DNA of 57,883 bases from Natronomonas sp. Lineage in GTDB: Archaea; Halobacteriota; Halobacteria; Halobacteriales; Haloarculaceae. The position numbers and the translations under genes are program-made. The notes under the pieces are model-generated. The model worked only from the letters and a program-made list of their open reading frames with translations, had not been told where the DNA came from and searched no databases. This document shows positions 43,410 through 51,873 of the stretch, one piece after another. Where the stretch lies: the NCBI RefSeq assembly GCF_028274965.1, contig NZ_JAQCNO010000056.1:1-57883 (forward strand), written 5' to 3'. Position 1 is the stretch's first letter; the number at the start of each line of letters is the position of its first letter.

Positions 43410-44264
43410 CTACGCGCTCCCGCTCGATTCGTTCAAAAACGTTGCTAAGGCGTCCCGGTAGGCCGCCGGCCGGTCCTCCATGACCCAGTGGTAGGCCTCG
43501 GTGAGCTCGACGACCTCTCCGTTTAGGTCCTCGGCCAACCGCTCGCCGTACGCGAGCGGCTGCATCACGTCGGAGCTCGCCCACAGACAGAGCACGTCGG
43601 CCGTGATGGCGTCGTACTCGATTTCGGTCGTGTGGTTCGTGTTCGTCGACACCGCGGCCCGCGAGAGCGCGCGCTTGCCGTCCTCGCGGAGCCACGGCGC
43701 CTTCATCCCCGAGACGAACGCCGGGTCGGCCTCGCCGTAGGCCCCGTCCGCGAAGGCGAAATCGAGCTTCCCCTCGAACTCGTCGTCGTCCATCCCCTCT
43801 GTCCCGGGCAGCCCGAAGTCCGCGATGAACTCCACGGGCCACGAGTCATAACAGACGGCGTTCGAGGCGACGAGCCGCTCGACGCGATCCGGTTCGTTCG
43901 CGGCGACGCGCAGCGCAACGCCGCCGCCGATGTCGTGGGCGACGAGCGTGACGCGGTCCTCGCCGAGGTCGTCGAGCAGCCCGCTGAGCATCGCCTCCTG
44001 CGCGCGGATCGAGCGGTCGAACCCCTCGCGGCGATCGGAGTTGCCGAACCCGACGAGGTCGGGCACGACGACGCGGTAGGTCTCCTCGAAGGCGGGCGCG
44101 ATGCGGCGCCAGAGGAACGACCACGTCGGGATCCCGTGTAGGAACACGACCGTTCCCTCAGGAGCCGCCTCGGGGCCGCCCTCGTAGTACGCCACCGAGA
44201 GGTCGTGACCGTCGACTGCGAGTGTCGTCTCCGATTGGGCCGCGGTCCACTCCTCGTGGTTCAT
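43410..44264 (-). CDS. alpha/beta hydrolase, haloalkane-dehalogenase-like
   Basis: The 284 residues have FLHGIPTWSFLWRRIAP (oxyanion hole region) and a nucleophile elbow AHDIGGGVALR with Asp111 in place of Ser. This is the feature of haloalkane dehalogenases and related fluoroacetate/epoxide enzymes. The acid is in LWASSDVMQP and the His in EAYHWVMEDRP. The second Trp/Asn halide ligand was not placed. Its start overlaps the acyl-CoA dehydrogenase stop by four bases, so it belongs to a lipid-type operon; dehalogenation itself is not shown. Confidence 0.8.
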   Translation of the reverse strand: MNHEEWTAAQSETTLAVDGHDLSVAYYEGGPEAAPEGTVVFLHGIPTWSFLWRRIAPAFEETYRVVVPDLVGFGNSDRREGFDRSIRAQEAMLSGLLDDLGEDRVTLVAHDIGGGVALRVAANEPDRVERLVASNAVCYDSWPVEFIADFGLPGTEGMDDDEFEGKLDFAFADGAYGEADPAFVSGMKAPWLREDGKRALSRAAVSTNTNHTTEIEYDAITADVLCLWASSDVMQPLAYGERLAEDLNGEVVELTEAYHWVMEDRPAAYRDALATFLNESSGSA

Positions 44265-45406
44265 AGGACCCGATCCGAGATGATGTTCTTCTGGATCTCG
44301 CTTGTGCCCTCGTAGATCTTCGTGATCCGGGCGTCGCGGTAGTACCGCTCGGCGGGGTGGTCCGTGACGTACCCGGCACCGCCGTGGACCTGGACGGACT
44401 CGTCGGCGACGTCGACGGCGTGCTCGGACGCGAAGAGCTTCGCCATCGACGCCAGTTTGACGGCCGTGTCGTCCGTTTCGCCCTCAACGTGGCTCGCCGC
44501 CCGGTAGGTCAGAGAGCGGGCGGCCTCGACGCTCGTCGCCATCTCGGCGACCTTGTGTTCGATCGCCTGGAACTCGCCGATCTTCTGTCCGAACTGCTCG
44601 CGTTCGTTCGCGTACTCGACGGCGGCGTCCAGTGCGCCCTGTGCCGCGCCGACCGCCTGTGCGGCGACGCTCGTCCGGCCCGACGCGAAAAAGTCCATCA
44701 GCTGGTAGAACCCTTCGTTGGGCTCGCCGATGACGTTCTCCTCGGGCACGCGGACGTCGTCGATGACGACCTCCGCGAGGTCGGAGGCGTGGATCCCGAG
44801 TTTGTTGTCGATCTCCGTCGTCCGGAACCCCTCGCGGTCGGTCGGTACGAGAAACGCCGTGATCCCCTTGTGGGCCGGCTCCGCCGCCGGATCGGTCTTC
44901 GCCATCACCACGGCGATGTCGGCGACGGTCCCGTTCGTGATCCACATCTTGTTGCCGTTGAGGACGTACCCGTCGCCGTCGCGCTCGGCGTGTGTCTCCA
45001 TGCCCGCGACGTTCGACCCGTGGGCCGGCTCGGAGATGCACGAACAGGACACCGAGTCGCCGGCGGTGATCCGCGGCAACCACTCCTCTTTCATCCACTC
45101 GTCGCCGTACTCGAGCAGCATCGACGTGCCGAACCCGGCCGAGCCGATCGCCGAGCCGATCCCGGGGTCGCCCCGCCACAGCTCCTCGGTGACGATACAG
45201 CGCGAGAGCATGTCCATCCCGGCCCCGCCGTACTCGACGGGGACGTGCGGCGCAACGAGATCGAGTTCGGCCGCCTTCCGGCGCAGCCCTTCGGGGTACT
45301 CGCCGCGCTCGTCGTGCTCGCGGGCGACCGGCTCGATCTCGGCCTCCGCGAACTCCCTGACGGCCCCGCGGATCGCTTCCTGTTCTGCGGACAGTTCGAA
45401 CGACAT
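44261..45406 (-). CDS. acyl-CoA dehydrogenase
   Basis: This 381-residue FAD enzyme oxidises acyl-CoA in beta-oxidation. It has CISEPAHGSNVAGMETHAERDGDGYVLNGNKMWITNG near residue 130 and the CoA/FAD region REQFGQKIGEFQAIEHKVAEM near 265. The catalytic Glu is in ITKIYEGTSEIQKN near the C-terminus. Length and motifs fit the family. The ATG at 45406 starts MSFELSAEQEAIRG; an upstream start would extend into the gap before the hydratase gene. Confidence 0.93.
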   Translation of the reverse strand: MSFELSAEQEAIRGAVREFAEAEIEPVAREHDERGEYPEGLRRKAAELDLVAPHVPVEYGGAGMDMLSRCIVTEELWRGDPGIGSAIGSAGFGTSMLLEYGDEWMKEEWLPRITAGDSVSCSCISEPAHGSNVAGMETHAERDGDGYVLNGNKMWITNGTVADIAVVMAKTDPAAEPAHKGITAFLVPTDREGFRTTEIDNKLGIHASDLAEVVIDDVRVPEENVIGEPNEGFYQLMDFFASGRTSVAAQAVGAAQGALDAAVEYANEREQFGQKIGEFQAIEHKVAEMATSVEAARSLTYRAASHVEGETDDTAVKLASMAKLFASEHAVDVADESVQVHGGAGYVTDHPAERYYRDARITKIYEGTSEIQKNIISDRVL

Positions 45407-45474
45407 AGGACCGCGTTGTCGTTCCAATGAAAAATAGATTGCCCCTCTGGCCGAACAGCGTTAATCGCGGCCGA

Positions 45475-46266
45475 TCAGCGGCCCTCGAACTCCGGTTCGC
45501 GGCCCTCGAGGAACGCCGTTGCGCCCTCCTCGTGGTCGCGGGTGGCGAAGACGGAGGCCTGCGCGGCCGCCTCGTTGGTGAGCGCGTCCTTCAGGGACGT
45601 CTCGAAGCCCTGCTCGATGAGCTGTTTCGAGGTCCGGAGCGCGATCGTCGGGCCGGTGGCGATCTGCTCGATGAACGCGTCCGCCTCCGCCTCGAAGTCG
45701 TCCTCGAACACGTGGTTGAACAGCCCGAGATCGTCCGCTCGCTCCGGGTCGAGTAACTCGCCGGTCAGGACCAGCTCCTTGGCCGTGCTCACGCCGACCT
45801 GCCGGGGCAGGAGGTACGACGTCCCGGTGTCGACGGCGAGGCCGACCTGCCGGAAGCCGAAGCTGATCCGCGCGTCGGCCGACGCCAGCGTGATGTCGGT
45901 CGCGATCGCGAGGTTCGCCCCCGCCCCGTAGGCCACCCCATCGACCTTTGCGATCGTCGGGAGGTGAAACTCCGCGACGCGCTGGATGGCGCGGCTCGTC
46001 TCCAGTTGGACCTTCTCGACGCCCTCGTGCAGCGGGACCGATCCGTTCAGCATCTCCGTCATCGACTGGACGTCGCCGCCCGCACAGAACGTCCCCTCCG
46101 TCCCGGTGACGACGAGACAGCGGACGCCGTCGGCCGCCTCCGCCTCGTCGACCGCCTCGACGATCGCCGCCGACATGTCGGCGCTGAGGGCGTTGCGGTT
46201 GTCGGGTCGGTTCAGGGTGAGCGTCGCGACGCCGTCCTCGATGTCGAGTCGTACCGGATCGGTCAT
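45475..46266 (-). CDS. enoyl-CoA hydratase/isomerase family protein
   Basis: This 263-residue crotonase fold protein has VTGTEGTFCAGGDVQSM and KVDGVAYGAGANLAIATDITLASADARISFGFRQVGLAVDTG, with the oxyanion-hole Gly residues. One acidic residue expected in some hydratases is replaced at AVDTG, so the isomerase or another crotonase activity is possible. It is 68 bases upstream of acyl-CoA dehydrogenase in the same direction. The start is the ATG giving MTDPVRLDIEDG. Confidence 0.88.
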   Translation of the reverse strand: MTDPVRLDIEDGVATLTLNRPDNRNALSADMSAAIVEAVDEAEAADGVRCLVVTGTEGTFCAGGDVQSMTEMLNGSVPLHEGVEKVQLETSRAIQRVAEFHLPTIAKVDGVAYGAGANLAIATDITLASADARISFGFRQVGLAVDTGTSYLLPRQVGVSTAKELVLTGELLDPERADDLGLFNHVFEDDFEAEADAFIEQIATGPTIALRTSKQLIEQGFETSLKDALTNEAAAQASVFATRDHEEGATAFLEGREPEFEGR

Positions 46267-46495
46267 ACTACCCGCCGTTTCTCGAAGCCAGCGATTAAAA
46301 CCTTCGCCGCCGGCGGATGCCCGACGATCCGGGCGAACGCGGACGATCGGAGCCGGATGCGGAGGGTCCGTCCCGACGCCCGGTGCCGGCGCGGCGGCGC
46401 GTGGCGTGGCCTTCCACGGGGCTTTTAATACCGGCTGTCGTAGGCGACGGATAACGGCCGAAACCGGGGCGATCGGCCCCGAAGCGAAGGCACCA

Positions 46496-47557
46496 ATGTC
46501 AACGTCAGCCCGCATCAAACGCCAGCTCGCGGTCTCGGGGAGGGCTCTCGGAGCCGTCGTCGTCGTCCTCGGGATCGCCGCGATCGCCGCGGGGGGGTAC
46601 GTCTACACGACGCCACCGACCGAGGAGGTCCCCTCCCAGCAGGTCGACGTCCAGGAGTTCGAAACGGAGATCGAACACAGCGCGGACGTCGTCGAGCCGA
46701 CGCCGCTGTACCGGCCGCCGGGGACCGTGCGGAACCAGCCGGTGTACTTTCTCAACGGGACGCCGGAACTGCGGATCACCGTCAACGCCACCGTCCCCGA
46801 CGACCGGGCGGTGACCGTACAGCACAACCTGACCGTCTACCGGGAGGCGACGTTCAGGGAGACGACCTTTTTCGAGGAGGAGACGACGCGCATCGACCGA
46901 ACGGAGACGACCGAAGAGGGCCTCGTACAGGCCCAAACGACGCTCGACATCCCAGCCGTCGCCGAGCGCACGGCGGAGGTGCGGAACGCGATCACCGGCA
47001 CGGGGACGGTCACGACCGGGATCCGCCTCCGGACGAGTTACGAGGCGCCCTCGACGGAGGGGGGCACGTACCAGGGGACGCTGACGACCCAAAGCGAGTT
47101 CGAACTCACCGAGCGGGCCTACTGGCTCGCGAGCAGCGACCTCGCCGCGAGCCAGACCGAAAGCCGGACGACCGAACCTCGCGTTAACGAGCAGTCCCCG
47201 AACGTGCCCGTAGTCGTTGCGCTCGTCGTCGCCGGACTCGGGGCGGTCGCCGGCGGGGTCAGACTCGCCTCGTGGAGCCGGACGGTCGACGTCGAGGCGC
47301 TGGAGACCGAGGTCCACCGTTCGCAGTACGACGAGTGGATCTCGGAGGGCGACTTCCCGACCGACGCCGGCAAGCAGTACGTCTACATCAACTCCCTCGA
47401 GGACCTCGTGGACATCGCCATCGACACCGGAAAGCGGGTGATATACGACGACGAACTGGACACCTACGGCGTCCTCGACGGCGACATGGTCTACTACCAC
47501 GCGACCGACGCGACCACGATCGACTCGTGGGTGAACTTCCGGACGAACGACGGCTGA
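46496..47557 (+). CDS. DUF5305 membrane protein
   Basis: The 353 residues begin with a signal-anchor (LGAVVVVLGIAAIAAGGYVYTT, residues 18-40). A long exported beta-rich segment follows, with PVYFLNGTPELRITVNATVPD and TVQHNLTVYREATF, and then a second transmembrane helix near 245 (VVVALVVAGLGAVAGGVRLAS). A cytoplasmic tail with GKQYVYINSLEDLVDIAIDTGKRVIYD ends the protein. DUF5305 proteins are often close to SipW-like signal peptidases in archaea, as here (3 kb). The function is unknown. Confidence 0.8.
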   Translation: MSTSARIKRQLAVSGRALGAVVVVLGIAAIAAGGYVYTTPPTEEVPSQQVDVQEFETEIEHSADVVEPTPLYRPPGTVRNQPVYFLNGTPELRITVNATVPDDRAVTVQHNLTVYREATFRETTFFEEETTRIDRTETTEEGLVQAQTTLDIPAVAERTAEVRNAITGTGTVTTGIRLRTSYEAPSTEGGTYQGTLTTQSEFELTERAYWLASSDLAASQTESRTTEPRVNEQSPNVPVVVALVVAGLGAVAGGVRLASWSRTVDVEALETEVHRSQYDEWISEGDFPTDAGKQYVYINSLEDLVDIAIDTGKRVIYDDELDTYGVLDGDMVYYHATDATTIDSWVNFRTNDG

Positions 47558-47757
47558 GGGGGCTGTCGAGGGCCCGATCGCTACGATCGCGCTCGCCGAC
47601 GCTGAACCGCACGCCGGGGCGTTCCGGCCGAACGCCCGGTTCTGCGGGCAACCGTGTGACGCGCGTCGTCCGTCGTCACCGGTAGGTATTTTACTGACGC
47701 GTTTCAAGGATGTTTACGCAAATTACCCCGGGATTGGTCTCTCCCGGTGCTCGTCCA

Positions 47758-48948
47758 ATGAGTAACGAACCGGATCCCTCGACGAACGACGCAGATACCG
47801 TCGGCGCGGAGTCGTTCGAGGCGTGGCTCACACAGGCCGCCGAGAACAAGGGCGTCTCCCGACAGGAACTGATGAACCAGATGTTGTCGTCGTACTGGAT
47901 CCTCGACGAGCTGACCGGGCTCGTCGACGGCGCCGACTCCGACCGCACCGCGGGGGTCCCCGAGCCGGGCTCGCCGGAACGGGAGAACGAACGCCCCGAC
48001 GCGGACCGAGCCGAGACGGGGGCGACGGGGGCAGCCGAATCCGACGACCTCGGCGCGGACAGAGAGGCCGTCGCGGAGATGGTCGAGTCGCTCTCGCCGG
48101 CGTACCTCGAGGAGATCGAGGACAACGTCCGAACGCTCCAGTCGGCCGTCAGAACGCTCGAACAGCGCGACGAGGCCGGATCGTCGGCACCGGAGCTGTC
48201 GGCGGACGCCGCCGGATCGGTGGACGGGAGCCTCATCGCGATCATCTCCTACATGCTGCGGCAGTTCGAGGAGGTCGAGTCCGAGCTGATGAAGCTCGAC
48301 CGGCTCGAGGAGATCGAAGCCGACCTCGAGAAACTCGATCGGATCGACGAAATCGAGGCCGACCTCGAGAAGCTCGATCGGATCGAAGAGATCGAAGCCG
48401 AGTTGGCGACGCTGCGCGAGCGCCAGGACTCCAACGTCGAACGGCTCTCCGATAACCTCCAGCTCGCGCTCGATCGCGTGGGGCGACTTGAATCCGAACG
48501 CGACGAGTTCGTCCGCGACGACGACGTGGACGCGGCGATAACGGCCATCGACGACGACATCGAGGCCGTCAAAAAGGAACAGGCGGCCCTCGAGGACCGC
48601 ATCGAACGGGAGTTCGACAGCATCGAGGAGCTCTTCGGCGACCTCTTCGGCTCGATCGAGGAGATCGACGACCGAATCGAGGACGTCTCCGAGTCCTACC
48701 GCGAGGACGTCCCCCCGCTCACCGAACGCGAGAGCGAGCGGGAGCAACTCGAGGACCTCAAGACGGAGGCGCTGCTCAACGAGGAGCGAAACGCGAGTTG
48801 CGGCAACTGTAACCAGGCGATCGACATCGGGCTGCTCGAATCGCCCCGCTGCCCGAACTGCAACGGCCGGTTCGAGGGACTGACCGACAGCGGCTGGAAC
48901 CCGTTCAAACCCCCGATCCTCGAGGCCGGACCTCCCCGGGAGTACTGA
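47758..48948 (+). CDS. coiled-coil protein with C-terminal zinc ribbon
   Basis: The 396 residues from MSNEPDPSTNDA start with SFEAWLTQAAENKGVSRQELMNQML, which resembles a CopG-type helix pair. An acidic linker follows, then a long coiled coil (residues about 100-340) with a 13-residue repeat, and a zinc ribbon CGNCNQ...RCPNCNGRFEG near 365. A possible earlier ATG at 47710 would add 16 residues. No enzyme motif was found. It is upstream of a DUF7504-like gene and the signal peptidase, so a role at the membrane cluster is possible but not shown. Confidence 0.7.
   Translation: MSNEPDPSTNDADTVGAESFEAWLTQAAENKGVSRQELMNQMLSSYWILDELTGLVDGADSDRTAGVPEPGSPERENERPDADRAETGATGAAESDDLGADREAVAEMVESLSPAYLEEIEDNVRTLQSAVRTLEQRDEAGSSAPELSADAAGSVDGSLIAIISYMLRQFEEVESELMKLDRLEEIEADLEKLDRIDEIEADLEKLDRIEEIEAELATLRERQDSNVERLSDNLQLALDRVGRLESERDEFVRDDDVDAAITAIDDDIEAVKKEQAALEDRIEREFDSIEELFGDLFGSIEEIDDRIEDVSESYREDVPPLTERESEREQLEDLKTEALLNEERNASCGNCNQAIDIGLLESPRCPNCNGRFEGLTDSGWNPFKPPILEAGPPREY
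48301..48417 (+). repeat. three tandem 39-base repeats encoding 13-residue coiled-coil units
   Basis: The codons encode RLEEIEADLEKLD, RIDEIEADLEKLD and RIEEIEAELATLR in succession. The DNA of the first two units is nearly identical, so the array probably grew by slippage or unequal exchange within the coiled coil. Confidence 0.85.
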
Positions 48949-49089
48949 TCACAGCGCCGTGACAACAGCCCCATCCGGCCGATCGACGCGGGCCGCGTGC
49001 GCCCCGGCTCCGAGCGGAGCGACCCCCACCGGTCGGTCCGGGATCGCCCGCCCATCCCTGGGGCCGACTATCGACGGTGACAGCCCGAG

Positions 49090-50613
49090 ATGACCGAAGA
49101 CGACAGCGGGCCGGCCGTTTCGGACGACGAACGGGACGCGGCCGACGACGAGGCGTCCGAATCCCGGTTCGGCGCGCTCCGGGATCGGTTCCGGCGCTCC
49201 CGAGAGCGACCGGCCGACGAGTCCCGAAACGGCTCCGGGTCGGACGGCGCCTCGGTCCCCGGCCCTGACATCGACCGCGATCGTGAGGGCGGGTCGACTG
49301 GTCGACGCTCCGGTGGCCCGGACTCCGATGTGACAGACGCGGACCTCGATGGGTGGGTCTGGGGGTCGCCACGGGGGCGTACGCCGGAGGACGGAACCGG
49401 GAGCGACGACGCCTCGGTCCCCGACGGAAAGACGGATCGAAGGGACGCCGGCCCCGGTCCCGGCCCCGGAGACGGGGCGGACTCGACGCCGCGGCGATCC
49501 CCGGAAGCCGCCGAGGAAAACGCCGGATCCGAACGGCTCTGGAACCGTCCGGAGGGGGATCGTCCGGCGTCGGACGCGTCCGAGGAGGCGAGCGCCGCTT
49601 CCGGCGACGAGACGGCGGAGCGCGAGCCGGACCCGGACGACGGGTTCGCGGCGGACGCCGATCCGGGGTCCGACGGCGATCCCGACATCGCCCCCGACCA
49701 CGACCCTGAGTTCGGTGCCGACTCGGGACTCGACTCCGACTCCGATCCTGACTCGGATTCCAGTTCCGATCCGGAACCGGAGCCGGACCCCGAAACGGGA
49801 TCGCGGTGGGAACGGCTCCGGTCGAGCCCGGCGATCGCGGAGCAAGAGCCCGACGACGCGTCCGATCGGGGCTCCGGACAGCACGACGCTGAAGCGGACG
49901 ATCCTTCGGACGCCCCCGAACCGGCGAACAGGTGGGCGCGGTTCTCACGGGAGTCGGACGATCCCGCGCCGTCGGAGCCCGAAGCCGACCCCGGAAACGC
50001 GAGCATCGACGGCCTCGATCGTGTCGCCGACTCTGCCAGCGTGTTCGCGCTCGGACCGTCCGGGAGCCCGGTTTCGGAGGCGGTCTGCGGGCGGTTCCTT
50101 GTCGGCTCGGAGGGGAGTCGGAACGCGCTGTTCGTCAGTTTCGACGCCTCGCCGATCGACTGGCGGTCGGTCTGTCGGCAGGCCGACGACTGGAACGGCG
50201 CGACGGTCGCGGTGGTACGCGTCGGCCGGAGCCGCGAGCGCGCCCCGGACGCCGAGCGGATCGCCGACGAGATCGGCGCCGAGGCCGTCAGGATCAGGCG
50301 GGTCTCGAGGCCGGGCGATCTCTCGAAACTCGGGATCGTCGCCACGCAGTTGCTCTCGGAACTTGACGCGCGACCGAACCGGACGGTGTTCTGCGTTCAC
50401 ACGCTGTCGGCGCTGCACCAACACGTCGGGACGAAGACCCTGTTTCGGTTCCTGAACACGCTCCAGGGGCGGCTCGGCTCGTCGGACGTGGTCGGCTACT
50501 ACCAGATGGACCCGGAGCTACACGACGAGATCGTCCTCGAGACCCTCCGGCCGCTCTTCGAGGCGACCGTCCGCTTCTCCGCGGACGGCGACATCGACGT
50601 CGAGATGGGCTGA
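49090..50613 (+). CDS. DUF7504-like protein with a 300-residue acidic disordered arm
   Basis: This 507-residue protein has about 310 N-terminal residues of Asp/Glu/Ser/Pro/Gly low complexity (for example SDPEPEPDPE runs). A folded C-terminal domain of about 180 residues follows (ASVFALGPSGSPVSEAVCGRFL, then NALFVSFDASPIDW, VAVVRVGR, FCVHTLSALHQHVG and RFLNTLQGRL). That domain resembles a RecA-like fold without a clear Walker A and matches what is called DUF7504 in haloarchaea. It lies upstream of the signal peptidase. The disordered arm is typical of halophilic adaptation but extreme in length. Confidence 0.7.
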   Translation: MTEDDSGPAVSDDERDAADDEASESRFGALRDRFRRSRERPADESRNGSGSDGASVPGPDIDRDREGGSTGRRSGGPDSDVTDADLDGWVWGSPRGRTPEDGTGSDDASVPDGKTDRRDAGPGPGPGDGADSTPRRSPEAAEENAGSERLWNRPEGDRPASDASEEASAASGDETAEREPDPDDGFAADADPGSDGDPDIAPDHDPEFGADSGLDSDSDPDSDSSSDPEPEPDPETGSRWERLRSSPAIAEQEPDDASDRGSGQHDAEADDPSDAPEPANRWARFSRESDDPAPSEPEADPGNASIDGLDRVADSASVFALGPSGSPVSEAVCGRFLVGSEGSRNALFVSFDASPIDWRSVCRQADDWNGATVAVVRVGRSRERAPDAERIADEIGAEAVRIRRVSRPGDLSKLGIVATQLLSELDARPNRTVFCVHTLSALHQHVGTKTLFRFLNTLQGRLGSSDVVGYYQMDPELHDEIVLETLRPLFEATVRFSADGDIDVEMG

Positions 50614-50658
50614 CCGGACGGTCGGACGACCGGACCGCGCGCCCGGGTTGCCCCGACA

Positions 50659-50665
50659 TTTATAA
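50659..50665 (+). promoter_or_regulatory. TATA box before the signal peptidase gene
   Basis: TTTATAA lies 36-42 bases before the ATG at 50701, giving a short leader. It is one of the clearest TATA-like sequences in the surface region and differs from the AATACAAA element used by the neighbouring surface genes. Confidence 0.5.
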
Positions 50666-50700
50666 CCGGAGCGCGGCCGTACGACCTCATAGATCCGCGC

Positions 50701-51867
50701 ATGGGGCTTCGATCGTCGGCCGGTTCGGCGCTGACGCTTCTGGTCGTAGCGGTCGTACTCGCGATGCTCGTCGGCCAGCAGCTCGGCCAGCCGATCCTCC
50801 TCGGCTTCGTCGTGACGGGGAGCATGTCGGGGACGCTCAACCCCGGCGACGGGTTCGTCGCGCTCCCGCCGGCCGTCGCGGACGACATCGAGGAGGGCGA
50901 CGTCATCACCTTCGAGGCCCGGGAGGTCGGCGGTGGCGGTCTGACGACCCACCGGGTCGAGGCCGTGACCGACGAGGGCTACATCACGAAAGGCGACGCG
51001 AACCCCTTCACCGATCAGGACGGCCCGGAGCCACCGGTACAGGACTCACAGGTCGTCGCCGTCGCCTGGATGTCCGGCGGCGATCCCGTCCGGATACCCT
51101 ACATCGGAACCGCCGCGTTGGCGCTTCAGGGGGCGCTCGCGTCTGCCATCGGGGCGCTCTCGGCGATCCCCGGCCTTTCGGGGCTCGGGGACGGGAACGT
51201 CGGATCGGTGATGACCGCCACCGGGGTGTTGCTGTTGGCGTACAGCTTCGTTTCGGGGGTGCGCTCGTCCGGCGGGAACGACCGATCGCGCTCGCGCTCC
51301 CGCGGCGGGGCGGTGAGCGCGTTCACCGTGCTCGCCGTCGTCATCCTGTTGATCGTCGGCCCGGCGACGGCCAGTATGGTGATCCCCTCCGGGACCAACG
51401 AGATCACCATCGTCAGCTCCGAGTCCCCGAGCGGGGACCCGACCGTCATCGAACGCGGCGGCACCCAGACGCTCGAGTACAACGTCTCGAACGACGGCTA
51501 CATCCCGCAGGTGGTGTTGATCGAACCGGCGAGCAACGGCGTCGACGTCTCCGAGAGCACCCTCGTCGTCTCGCGGGGCGAACAGCTCGGGACGACGGCG
51601 ACAATCTATGCCCCAGACGAGACGGGCGTGTATCTCAGGGCGATCTCCGAGCGGCAGTACCTCCAACTGCTCCCGGTCTCGGTGATCATCGCGCTCCACG
51701 GCATCCACCCTTTCGTCGCCATCGCCGCGATCGATCTGGTCATCGCCACGGCGGTGACGGCCGTCTTCGTCGTGGCGGTCGGGTTCGAGCCGCTCCGGTT
51801 CCGCTCGCGGGACAGAAACCGCCCGCTCGGCGAGCGGATCCGCCGCCGACTGCGGCGGTACTTCTGA
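50701..51867 (+). CDS. SipW/Sec11-like signal peptidase with extra exported domain
   Basis: This 388-residue Ser/His signal peptidase I has an N-terminal transmembrane helix, the catalytic Ser41 in VVTGSMSGTL and His84 in GLTTHRVEAV. GYITKGDAN follows, as in ER/archaeal-type enzymes where His replaces the bacterial Lys. Beyond the usual 200 residues come a second helix near 180-195, a third near 210-230, a beta-rich exported segment (TIVSSESPSGDPTVIERGGTQTL) and a final helix pair. The addition is absent from ordinary signal peptidases and may sit near substrates. The surface genes that follow are probable substrates. Confidence 0.85.
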   Translation: MGLRSSAGSALTLLVVAVVLAMLVGQQLGQPILLGFVVTGSMSGTLNPGDGFVALPPAVADDIEEGDVITFEAREVGGGGLTTHRVEAVTDEGYITKGDANPFTDQDGPEPPVQDSQVVAVAWMSGGDPVRIPYIGTAALALQGALASAIGALSAIPGLSGLGDGNVGSVMTATGVLLLAYSFVSGVRSSGGNDRSRSRSRGGAVSAFTVLAVVILLIVGPATASMVIPSGTNEITIVSSESPSGDPTVIERGGTQTLEYNVSNDGYIPQVVLIEPASNGVDVSESTLVVSRGEQLGTTATIYAPDETGVYLRAISERQYLQLLPVSVIIALHGIHPFVAIAAIDLVIATAVTAVFVVAVGFEPLRFRSRDRNRPLGERIRRRLRRYF

Positions 51868-51873
51868 ACCCGA

